DNA of 9,834 nucleotides from an uncultured Oscillospiraceae bacterium (lineage in GTDB: Bacteria; Bacillota; Clostridia; Oscillospirales; Ruminococcaceae). The DNA lies in NCBI GenBank assembly GCA_900547015.1, contig URFD01000060.1, forward strand, positions 1 through 9,834, in the 5' to 3' direction. Shown piece by piece: positions 1 to 5,540 of the stretch. Position 1 is the first letter of the stretch; each line of letters starts with the position of its first letter. A program made the position numbers and the translations under genes. The notes below the pieces were generated by a model. That model did not search any database. It saw nothing but the letters and a program-made list of their open reading frames with translations, and was not told the origin of the DNA.

Positions 1-21
1 ATCTAATCCCTTTTTAATATG

Positions 22-70
22 CAAAATCTGCCGCACCGCTGTACGGCAGATTTTGAAAGGAGAAAGGAAC
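22..70 (+). repeat. Hairpin-bearing 49-bp repeat, copy 1
   Basis: A perfect 12-bp stem (arms 22-33 and 44-55, 10-nt loop) is followed by a purine-rich tail resembling a ribosome binding site (AAAGGAG, 56-62). The unit recurs at 138-186 with 43 of 49 bases identical. No T-run follows the stem, so it is not a standard intrinsic terminator. It could be a duplicated gene leader or half of a small repeat element; the sequence does not decide. Confidence 0.75.
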
Positions 71-73
71 GAA

Positions 74-111
74 GTGTTTATTATAAATTTCGCAGAAATT
101 TATTCAAACAC
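74..111 (+). other. AT-rich hairpin between the two repeat copies
   Basis: An inverted repeat between the two 49-bp repeats. The outer arms are GTGTTT (74-79) and AAACAC (106-111). The inner arms are ATAAATTTC (83-91) and GAAATTTAT (95-103), with a 3-nt loop. With the two flanking hairpins it makes three consecutive stem-loops in about 150 bases ahead of the ABC transporter gene. It may be a structured leader RNA or part of a small mobile or repeat element. No function can be assigned. Confidence 0.5.
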
Positions 112-137
112 GGAGTGTCTTTCGCTCGTCAAAAATA

Positions 138-186
138 CAAAATCTGACGCACTACTGTACGACAGATTTTGAGAGGAGAATGGAAC
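138..186 (+). repeat. Hairpin-bearing 49-bp repeat, copy 2 (leader of ABC gene)
   Basis: Second copy of the unit at 22-70, offset by 116 bp. The arms 138-149 and 160-171 pair except for one A/A mismatch (147 and 162). Its tail AGAGGAG (172-178) lies 12 nt before the ATG at 191, and a nearer GGA (182-184) lies 6 nt before it, so this copy supplies the translation signal of the ABC gene and would place a hairpin just upstream of it. The upstream copy may once have led a partner gene, but none is visible here. Confidence 0.75.
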
Positions 187-190
187 TTTT

Positions 191-1909
191 ATGTTGAAAT
201 CATTTGTTCACTACTACAAGCCACACTGGAAACTCTTTTTGTTTGACATGGTGTGCGCGACGGTCGCGGCCTGCTGTGACCTGATGTACCCGGTCATCTC
301 CAGAAACATCATCAACACCTACATCCCGGACCACAATCTACAGCTCATCCTGACCTGGTGCGGAGCGCTGCTGCTCATCTACATCGTCCAGACCATTATG
401 CAGTATTTTATGCAGTATCAGGGACACATTGTCGGTGTCCGGATGCAGGCGGATATGCGCCGCGATGTGTTCAAGCATCTGCAAAAGCTCCCCTTCTCCT
501 ACTTTGACGAACACAAGACAGGTGTCATCATGTCCCGAATTGTCAACGACCTGATGGATATTTCTGAGTTTGCCCACCACGGCCCCGAGGATTTATTCAT
601 CTCCGGCGTTACCATCATCGGCTCCTTCATCATTCTTTGCACTATCAACATTCCGCTGACCCTGATTACCTTCGCGATCATCCCGTTTCTGATTCTGTTC
701 ATCGTCAAAAAGCGCACCGCGATGAGCAACGCCTTCCGCAAAAACCGCATCGAGATTGCCGAGGTCAATGCCAGCCTGGAAAACTCGATTGCCGGTGTTC
801 GAGTTGCCCGCGCCTTCACCGGAGAAGCGGAGGAAGAAAAGAAATTTGCAGAAAACAACCAGCGCTATGTCACCGTTCGGGAACGCTCCTACCGTGTCAT
901 GGCGGAATTCTTCTCCGGCAACAACTTCCTGACCTCCCTGATGAATGTTGTCATCCTGTCCGGCGGCGGCTTCTTCGTCTACCGCGGTGTCATCAGCGTC
1001 GGCGATATGGTTGCCTATATGCTGTTCATCAATATGTTCGTTGCCCCAATCAAAAAGCTCATCCAGTTTGTCGAGATGTTCCAGAACGCCATCACCGGAT
1101 ACAACCGCTTCCAAGAGCTGATGTCGGTTCAGCCGGAGCAGGAGGAGCCAGAAGCAGCTGAGCTGGGCGACGTCCGCGGCGAGATTGTCTTTGACAATGT
1201 TACCTTCCGCTACGAAGAGGGCAAGGAAGTTCTGTCCAACATTTCCCTGACCTTCCCGGAGGGCAAGATGATGGCAATCGTCGGCCCGTCCGGCGGCGGC
1301 AAAACCACCCTCTGTCACCTGATTCCGCGCTTCTACGAAATCAGCGGAGGCAAAATCACGATTGACGGCAAAGACATCCGCAGCGTCACCCGCACCTCTC
1401 TGCGCCGTCAAATCGGTATTGTCCAGCAGGATGTGTTCCTGTTCACCGGAACCATCTTTGACAACATCGCCTACGGCAAGCTGGGCGCTTCCCGCGAGGA
1501 GGTCATCGAGGCTGCCAAGAAAGCCAATATCCACGATTACATCATGACCCTGCCGGAGGGCTACGACACCTTCGTCGGCGAGCGCGGCGTCAAGCTGTCC
1601 GGCGGACAGAAGCAGCGCATCTCGATTGCAAGGGTCTTTCTGAAAAATCCACCAATCCTGATTCTGGACGAAGCGACCTCTGCGCTGGATAATGTGACCG
1701 AAAACTACATTCAGGATTCGCTGGACGAGCTGTGCAAGAACCGCACCACCCTCGTGGTTGCGCACCGTCTGTCCACCATCAAGCACGCAGACGAAATCAT
1801 CGTCATGGACCGCGAAGGAATTCAGGAGCGCGGCACCCACACCGAGCTTCTTGCCAAGGATAACGGCATCTACCGTGAGCTGTACGAAGCTCAGTTCGCC
1901 CGCCTGTAA
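191..1909 (+). CDS. ABC exporter half-transporter (MdlB/MsbA-like, fused permease-ATPase)
   Basis: ATP-driven exporter subunit in the cytoplasmic membrane with the transmembrane and nucleotide-binding domains fused. At 572 aa it is the usual size for a half-transporter that works as a homo- or heterodimer. Residues 1 to about 310 are the exporter membrane domain, with hydrophobic segments near 15-40, 52-72, 135-172 and 250-285. The ATPase domain has A-loop Y341, Walker A GPSGGGKT (365-372), Q-loop Q413, signature LSGGQ (469-473), Walker B ILILDE (489-494) and H-loop H525. All catalytic residues are present, so the site is not degenerate. The substrate cannot be read from sequence; lipids, peptides or drugs are all possible. 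The gene stands alone between the repeat-bearing leader and a terminator. A heterodimer partner, if any, would lie upstream of the window. The start follows the ribosome binding site in repeat copy 2. Confidence 0.95.
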   Translation: MLKSFVHYYKPHWKLFLFDMVCATVAACCDLMYPVISRNIINTYIPDHNLQLILTWCGALLLIYIVQTIMQYFMQYQGHIVGVRMQADMRRDVFKHLQKLPFSYFDEHKTGVIMSRIVNDLMDISEFAHHGPEDLFISGVTIIGSFIILCTINIPLTLITFAIIPFLILFIVKKRTAMSNAFRKNRIEIAEVNASLENSIAGVRVARAFTGEAEEEKKFAENNQRYVTVRERSYRVMAEFFSGNNFLTSLMNVVILSGGGFFVYRGVISVGDMVAYMLFINMFVAPIKKLIQFVEMFQNAITGYNRFQELMSVQPEQEEPEAAELGDVRGEIVFDNVTFRYEEGKEVLSNISLTFPEGKMMAIVGPSGGGKTTLCHLIPRFYEISGGKITIDGKDIRSVTRTSLRRQIGIVQQDVFLFTGTIFDNIAYGKLGASREEVIEAAKKANIHDYIMTLPEGYDTFVGERGVKLSGGQKQRISIARVFLKNPPILILDEATSALDNVTENYIQDSLDELCKNRTTLVVAHRLSTIKHADEIIVMDREGIQERGTHTELLAKDNGIYRELYEAQFARL

Positions 1910-1934
1910 TCCGAACGGCAACAACAACTTACAC

Positions 1935-1973
1935 AAAGCGGAAAGCCCTTTTTGGGGGGCTTTCCGCTTTTTT
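1935..1973 (+). terminator. Intrinsic terminator of the ABC exporter gene
   Basis: Arms 1935-1948 and 1957-1970 pair perfectly over 14 bp (core GCGGAAAGCCC), with an 8-nt loop. The run of T continues to 1973. It begins 25 nt after the exporter stop codon and separates that gene from the feo promoter. The first iron-box-like palindrome begins one base after the T-run. Confidence 0.93.
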
Positions 1974-1974
1974 G

Positions 1975-1988
1975 TTAGCCGTCCCTAA
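1975..1988 (+). promoter_or_regulatory. Putative metal-regulator operator O1 (imperfect)
   Basis: TTAGC (1975-1979), 4 bp, then CCTAA (1984-1988): the same palindrome as the sites at 2020, 2053 and 2612 with one mismatch in the right arm. It lies upstream of the predicted feoA -35 box, centred 45 bp from O2. Its position suggests an auxiliary site. Function is inferred from similarity to the other three sites. Confidence 0.5.
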
Positions 1989-2007
1989 CATCGTGCAGAA
2001 ATTTTTC

Positions 2008-2036
2008 TTGACAAGTAAGTTAGCCTGTGCTAAACT
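2008..2036 (+). promoter_or_regulatory. feoA promoter (-35 TTGACA, extended -10)
   Basis: A perfect -35 TTGACA (2008-2013), a 17-bp spacer and -10 TAAACT (2031-2036) preceded by an extended TGC (2028-2030). Operator O2 (2020-2033) covers the second half of the spacer and the first bases of the -10 box, so a bound repressor would block RNA polymerase. Transcription should start near 2043. Confidence 0.75.
2020..2033 (+). promoter_or_regulatory. Putative metal-regulator operator O2
   Basis: A perfect inverted repeat TTAGC-N4-GCTAA overlapping the spacer and -10 of the feoA promoter. The arms resemble the TTAG/CTAA core of DtxR/IdeR-type boxes, and a DtxR-like protein is encoded by the last gene of the locus. 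Location and recurrence support a role as repressor site; which protein binds is inference. Confidence 0.7.
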
Positions 2037-2052
2037 AAACCTAGATTAAAAG

Positions 2053-2066
2053 TTAGCCAGCGCTAA
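2053..2066 (+). promoter_or_regulatory. Putative metal-regulator operator O3
   Basis: A second perfect TTAGC-N4-GCTAA, centred 33 bp downstream of O2, or about three helical turns. It lies between the expected transcription start and the feoA1 ribosome binding site, where a bound repressor could act as a roadblock or cooperate with O2 on the same DNA face. Confidence 0.68.
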
Positions 2067-2096
2067 TAGATATCTTGAAATGAGGGAGGAATCATG

Positions 2097-2306
2097 ATGC
2101 CATTAACCTTTGCATCTGTCGGTGAAACTGCCACAATCCGAAAAATCACAGGAAAAGATGAAGTCCGCCAACATCTGGCGGAGCTGGGCTTTGTGGTCGG
2201 CGAGACGGTCACGGTCGTTTCGTCCATCGGCGGCAATTTGATTCTGAATATCAAAGGAAGCCGCATCGCACTGGACGCTTCGATGGCTCAGCGAGTGATG
2301 CTGTAA
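2097..2306 (+). CDS. feoA: FeoA-family iron transport protein (first copy)
   Basis: A small cytosolic SH3-like protein of 69 aa, the usual FeoA length, which in known systems binds or stimulates the FeoB Fe(II) permease. It shows the FeoA pattern: an N-terminal strand around GETATIRKI, the central helix followed by LAELGFVVGETVTVV, then a glycine turn (SIGGNLILNI) and the late motif GSRIALDASMAQRVML. Two adjacent ATG codons, 2094 and 2097, are possible. The GGAGG at 2085-2089 is 7 nt from 2097 but only 4 nt from 2094, so I prefer 2097. It is the first gene behind the operator-bearing feo promoter and is followed after 34 nt by a second feoA. It differs clearly from that copy, so the two are old paralogues rather than a recent duplication. 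Confidence 0.9.
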   Translation: MPLTFASVGETATIRKITGKDEVRQHLAELGFVVGETVTVVSSIGGNLILNIKGSRIALDASMAQRVML

Positions 2307-2340
2307 CCGTTTTATCTCATACCAATCAGGAGGGAATGTT

Positions 2341-2562
2341 ATGAAAACACTCAAGGATGTCAAACCGGGCGAGACCGTAACCGTTGTCAAGCTGCACGGA
2401 GAAGGAGCGGTCAAGCGCAGAATCATGGATATGGGGCTGACCAAAGGGGCTGTGGTCTTTGTCCGAAAGGTCGCACCGCTGGGTGACCCGATTGAAATCA
2501 ACCTTCGCAGCTATGAGCTTTCTTTGCGGAAGGCCGACTGCGAGCAGATCGAGGTGCAATAA
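2341..2562 (+). CDS. feoA: FeoA-family iron transport protein (second copy)
   Basis: A 73-aa FeoA domain protein, predicted to be a cytosolic accessory of FeoB. It has a more canonical sequence than its upstream neighbour: DVKPGETVTVVKL at the N-terminus, then KRRIMDMGLTKGAVVFV (helix and turn), PLGDPIEINL and the terminal RSYELSLRKADCEQIEV typical of the family. AGGAGGG at 2328-2334 lies 6 nt before the ATG. It is probably co-transcribed with the first feoA (34-nt gap). A hairpin with a T-run follows 13 nt after its stop, so part of the transcripts may end before feoB. The two FeoA proteins may be non-redundant partners of the single FeoB encoded here; that is inference. Confidence 0.94.
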   Translation: MKTLKDVKPGETVTVVKLHGEGAVKRRIMDMGLTKGAVVFVRKVAPLGDPIEINLRSYELSLRKADCEQIEVQ

Positions 2563-2575
2563 CACGACGGGTTTT

Positions 2576-2599
2576 TGCGTCCACCCAGGACGCATTTTT
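2576..2599 (+). terminator. Internal terminator/attenuator between feoA2 and feoB
   Basis: A GC-rich 7-bp stem TGCGTCC (2576-2582) and GGACGCA (2588-2594) with a 5-nt loop, followed by five T (2595-2599). The stem is short, so readthrough into feoB is likely. With a separate operator downstream it suggests that feoB is also transcribed from its own promoter. Confidence 0.65.
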
Positions 2600-2626
2600 A
2601 CCGTCAGTTAGTTAGCTTTTGCTAAT
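2597..2626 (+). promoter_or_regulatory. Possible feoB promoter
   Basis: A weak candidate: -35 TTTACC (2597-2602), an 18-bp spacer and -10 GCTAAT (2621-2626), each matching consensus at 4 of 6 positions. Its -10 coincides with the right arm of operator O4. This repeats the operator-over-promoter arrangement at feoA and is the main reason to take it seriously. It follows directly on the internal terminator. Confidence 0.35.
2612..2625 (+). promoter_or_regulatory. Putative metal-regulator operator O4 (feoB)
   Basis: A perfect TTAGC-N4-GCTAA palindrome between the internal terminator and feoB, 28 nt before the preferred feoB start. It shares both arms exactly with O2 and O3 while the central four bases differ. 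This conservation of arms against a variable centre is expected of a protein-binding site. Confidence 0.68.
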
Positions 2627-2653
2627 CATAGTGTAAGAGAAAAGAGGATGATT

Positions 2654-4795
2654 ATGGAGTACAAAATTGCATTGGCAGGAAACCCCAACTGCGGAAAAAC
2701 AACCATGTTCAATGACCTGACCGGAAGCAGCCAGTATGTCGGAAACTGGCCGGGAGTCACCGTCGAAAAGAAGGAAGGCAAGCTCAAGTCCAACCGAGAG
2801 GCGGTCATTCAGGACCTGCCCGGCATCTATTCCCTCTCCCCCTATACATTGGAGGAGGTGGTCAGCCGAAACTATCTGGTTGGGGAACACCCGGATTCCA
2901 TCATCAACATCGTGGACGCCTCCAATCTGGAGCGAAATCTTTACCTCACTACCCAGCTGTTGGAGCTGGGCGTCCCGATGGTGATTGCCCTGAACATGAT
3001 GGACTTGGTTCGGAAGAACGGAGACAAAATTGATTTAGTCAAGCTGTCCTCCGCTCTGGGCTGCCAGATCATCGAAACCAGCGCCGTCAAAGGAGAGGGC
3101 AGTCAGGCAGTAGCCGCTGCTGCCCTGTCGCTGGCCAAAAACAAAGCTGCCGCACCTGCGCCGATGAAATTCAGCGCCTCGCTGGAAAATACGCTCCGAA
3201 GCATCCAGCAGCTTTTGAGCGGCAGCTGTGACCCGTCTCAGCTGCGCTGGTTCAGCATCAAGGTCTTTGAGCGGGATGAAAAAGCGATGGAACAGCTTTC
3301 GCTCTCCGATTCCGTTCTCAAGCAGATTGAGGCTCTGCGCCAAGCCGCCGAGCAGGAGTTCGATGACGACGTCGAAAGCATCATCACCCACGAGCGTTAT
3401 CTGGTCATTTCAGACATCCTGAAGCACTGCTACCGCAAGCAGTCGAGGGAGAAGCTGACCGTCAGCGATAAAATCGACCGCATTGTAACCAACCGAATTC
3501 TGGCTCTGCCCATCTTTGCAGTCGTCATGTTCGTCATCTATTACCTTTCCATCACAACGGTCGGCACGATGATGACCGATTGGGTCAACGAAGTCCTTTT
3601 CGGCGACATCATCCCTCCTGCCGTGGAAGGATGGCTGACCTCGATTCACACTGCCGATTGGCTCCAGTCCCTGATTCTGGACGGTGTGATTGCCGGAGTG
3701 GGCGCTGTTTTGGGCTTCCTGCCGCAGATGATGGTCATGTTCCTCCTGCTGGCTCTGTTGGAGGACTGCGGCTACATGGCTCGAATCGCCTTCATTATGG
3801 ACCGAATCTTCCGCCGTTTCGGCCTTTCCGGTAAATCCTTCATCCCGATGCTGATTGGATTGGGATGCGGCGTACCTGCCGTTCAGGCCAGCCGAACCAT
3901 CGAAAACGACCGCGACCGGAAAATGACCATTATGACCACCACCTTCATCCCCTGCTCGGCCAAGCTCCCGATCATCGGTCTGATTGCTGGCTCCCTCTTC
4001 CATGAATCCGGCTGGGTTGCCACCTCTGCCTACTTTGTTGGAATCGCCGCAATCATCGTTTCCGGAATCATCCTGAAAAAGACCAAGCTCTTTGCCGGTG
4101 AGCCTGCTCCTTTTGTAATGGAGCTTCCTGCCTACCACATCCCAAGTGTGAAGGGCGTTCTGATTCATATGTGGGACCGCCTGAAGGCTTTCGTCCGCAA
4201 AGCCGGAACGATTATCTTCCTGTCCTCCATCATCATCTGGTTCCTGTCCAGCTTCAACTTCCGCTTCGAGATGGTGGATACCCAGGATTCCATCCTTGCG
4301 GCACTCGGCCACTTCATCGCACCAATTTTTGCTCCTCTGGGTTGGGGCATTTGGGAGGCTGCTGTCGGCGCCATCACCGGTCTGGTCGCAAAGGAAAATG
4401 TTGTCTCCACTCTGGCAATCCTCTTTGGATTTACCGAAGTCGCAGAAAACGGCGACGAAATGTGGTCCGTCTTTGCCCAGCACTTCACGATGATTTCCGC
4501 CTACTCCTTCTTAATCTTTAACCTTCTGTGTGCTCCGTGCTTTGCTGCAATCGGCGCCATTCGCCGTGAGATGGGCAGTGCAAAATGGACTTGGATTGCC
4601 ATTGGCTACCAGTGCATCTTCGCCTATGTCATCTCTCTGCTGATTTACCAGCTGGGTAGCTGGTTCCTGAGCGGTGTGTTCGGCATCGGCACTCTGGTCG
4701 CTGTCGTCCTGCTGGCTGCTCTGGTTTATCTTCTGGTTCGTCCAAACCCGGAAAATCGCTCCAAAAAGCTCCGCTCCAAAAAGGCTGCTGCTTAG
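2654..4795 (+). CDS. feoB: FeoB ferrous iron transport GTPase/permease
   Basis: A polytopic inner-membrane Fe(II) importer with an N-terminal G-protein domain; 713 aa from the preferred start, within the family range. G1 GNPNCGKT is at 9-16, G2 T36, G3 DLPG at 54-57, G4 NMMD at 114-117 and G5 SAVKG at 143-147, so GTP binding should be intact. The FeoB membrane region starts near 280 with two gate-type repeats. The conserved cysteine motifs GCGVP (C405) and PCSAKLP (C434), and CAPC (C626, C629), are present. The tail is short and basic. The start at 2654 fits the GAGG at 2644-2647 (6-nt gap); an ATG at 2648 directly abuts that motif and is unlikely. No feoC-like gene follows; a DtxR-like regulator gene begins 36 nt downstream. 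It is likely regulated by operator O4 and by readthrough from the feoA promoter. Confidence 0.97.
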   Translation: MEYKIALAGNPNCGKTTMFNDLTGSSQYVGNWPGVTVEKKEGKLKSNREAVIQDLPGIYSLSPYTLEEVVSRNYLVGEHPDSIINIVDASNLERNLYLTTQLLELGVPMVIALNMMDLVRKNGDKIDLVKLSSALGCQIIETSAVKGEGSQAVAAAALSLAKNKAAAPAPMKFSASLENTLRSIQQLLSGSCDPSQLRWFSIKVFERDEKAMEQLSLSDSVLKQIEALRQAAEQEFDDDVESIITHERYLVISDILKHCYRKQSREKLTVSDKIDRIVTNRILALPIFAVVMFVIYYLSITTVGTMMTDWVNEVLFGDIIPPAVEGWLTSIHTADWLQSLILDGVIAGVGAVLGFLPQMMVMFLLLALLEDCGYMARIAFIMDRIFRRFGLSGKSFIPMLIGLGCGVPAVQASRTIENDRDRKMTIMTTTFIPCSAKLPIIGLIAGSLFHESGWVATSAYFVGIAAIIVSGIILKKTKLFAGEPAPFVMELPAYHIPSVKGVLIHMWDRLKAFVRKAGTIIFLSSIIIWFLSSFNFRFEMVDTQDSILAALGHFIAPIFAPLGWGIWEAAVGAITGLVAKENVVSTLAILFGFTEVAENGDEMWSVFAQHFTMISAYSFLIFNLLCAPCFAAIGAIRREMGSAKWTWIAIGYQCIFAYVISLLIYQLGSWFLSGVFGIGTLVAVVLLAALVYLLVRPNPENRSKKLRSKKAAA

Positions 4796-4831
4796 TCGAT
4801 TTTCATTCTGATTCGTGAAAGGAGTGTCCTC

Positions 4832-5233
4832 ATGAAACTGACCTCCGGAAAGCTGCGCTATCTGCTGACCATTGCCTCTCTGGAAAAAAGCTCCCCCAAG
4901 GTGCGCTGTATCGATATTGCTGTTCAGCTGGGGATTTCCCGTGCCTCCGTCTGCAAGATGCTCTCCTCGATGTGTGCAGAGGGCCTCCTGCATCAGGCGC
5001 CTGACAAATCCTTGCACATCACCTCGCAGGGACGGCTCTTGGCAGAAGAATATGAATCCCGCTACCGCCAGATTTATCCTGCCTTTCAGCAGATGGGACT
5101 GAGTGAATTTGATTCTCAGGAATGTGCGATGGCTCAGCTTTCACAGCTTCCGGAGCAGACCCTCAATAATATGTGCTCCTGCCTTTCTTCGGAAGGCTCC
5201 TCCGATCTCGGTCCCCATTACAGCTTTGCATAA
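4832..5233 (+). CDS. DtxR/MntR-like winged-helix regulator of the feo locus
   Basis: A 133-aa cytosolic DNA-binding protein. Residues 8-70 form a winged helix-turn-helix: the helix-turn-helix at about 26-48 (IDIAVQLGISRASVCKML) and a wing around DKSLHITSQGRLLAEEY (58-74), closely following the DtxR/MntR layout. Residues 72-120 match the metal-binding and dimerisation helices in length, but aligned by hand to DtxR the ligand positions read R9, R77, I81, Q96, M100, L103 and S104 in place of M10, H79, E83, H98, C102, E105 and H106. Canonical Fe/Mn sensing therefore looks lost. Cysteines C98, C115 and C117 are alternatives. There is no SH3 domain, as in MntR. AAGGAG (4819-4824) lies 7 nt before the ATG. 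With only 36 nt after feoB and no operator of its own, it is probably co-transcribed and represses or tunes the feo genes. A MarR-like assignment is less likely. Confidence 0.8.
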   Translation: MKLTSGKLRYLLTIASLEKSSPKVRCIDIAVQLGISRASVCKMLSSMCAEGLLHQAPDKSLHITSQGRLLAEEYESRYRQIYPAFQQMGLSEFDSQECAMAQLSQLPEQTLNNMCSCLSSEGSSDLGPHYSFA

Positions 5234-5241
5234 CCTTTTCA

Positions 5242-5537
5242 TCATTTACCGAAAAATAAGGTCAGCCTATTCAAAATAGGCTGACCTTGTTTGTTATTTG
5301 CTCTGCATTTTGCTCTGCTCGGGATATCAAATTCCGGATGAAAGACATAGAAATTTCGCCTGTCCAGACGCTCCTGTGCGGTACGAAGCATTTCGTCAGA
5401 TCCGAAGTGGACGATTTCCCGTTCCCGAAGGAATTGAATCGGGTCGCACACATCCGGGTCACCCGCCGCCAACCGCAGGATATTGTCGTAGGGAACTTTT
5501 GCCTTCTGCTGCGATGGTGGAAAGACAGCCTTTCCAC
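5242..5537 (-). pseudogene. Unrecognised coding-like remnant downstream of the M20 gene
   Basis: On the minus strand, one frame stays open from inside the M20 gene to a stop at 5242-5244. Between about 5510 and 5300 it encodes a sequence that looks like real protein (for example PYDNILRLAAGDPDVCDP and IQFLREREIVHFGSDEM, then NFYVFHPEFDIPS). I do not recognise the family. No ATG lies in the intergenic part. The only start with an adjacent AGGAGG is a TTG at 5610 inside the M20 gene, 3 nt after the motif, which is too close to be convincing. The frame also runs through the terminator at 5258-5288, which a functional gene would rarely do. I read it as the truncated remnant of a gene whose 5' end was lost, or less likely a 122-aa overlapping gene. 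Confidence 0.35.
5258..5288. terminator. Bidirectional terminator closing the feo operon
   Basis: A perfect 14-bp inverted repeat (5258-5271 and 5275-5288, core GGTCAGCCTATT) with a 3-nt loop, 24 nt after the regulator's stop. On the plus strand it is followed by GTTTGTTATTT. On the minus strand it is followed by ATTTTTC, a better T-run. It can therefore stop both the feo transcript and transcripts from the converging amidohydrolase side. Confidence 0.85.
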
Positions 5538-5540
5538 CAT
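5514..5540 (-). other. Hairpin at the stop codon of the M20 gene
   Basis: A perfect 11-bp inverted repeat (5514-5524 and 5530-5540) with a 5-nt loop, starting at the last base of the amidohydrolase stop codon as read on the minus strand. No T-run follows, so it is not a classical terminator. It could stabilise the mRNA 3' end or be a scar of the event that left the remnant beside it. Confidence 0.5.

Noticed and set aside
74..172. GTG-initiated 32-codon frame within the repeat region as a small protein
   Set aside because: Its only ribosome-binding-like motif is 11 nt away and comes from the duplicated unit. The frame is built of inverted repeat sequence, so repeat structure explains it better.
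593..1936. Long open frame on the minus strand opposite the ABC exporter gene
   Set aside because: It is an antisense shadow of a GC-rich coding region; the plus strand has all ABC motifs in order and a proper start and terminator.
3410..4483. Long open frame on the minus strand opposite feoB
   Set aside because: Composition is dominated by D, H, Q and G from antisense codons, with no ribosome binding site; feoB is unambiguous.
5271..5540. ATG at 5540 on the minus strand overlapping the M20 stop (TAATG) as the start of a coupled gene
   Set aside because: The resulting frame has no recognisable protein character and is less protein-like than the neighbouring frame; the ATG is also buried in the stem at 5514-5540.
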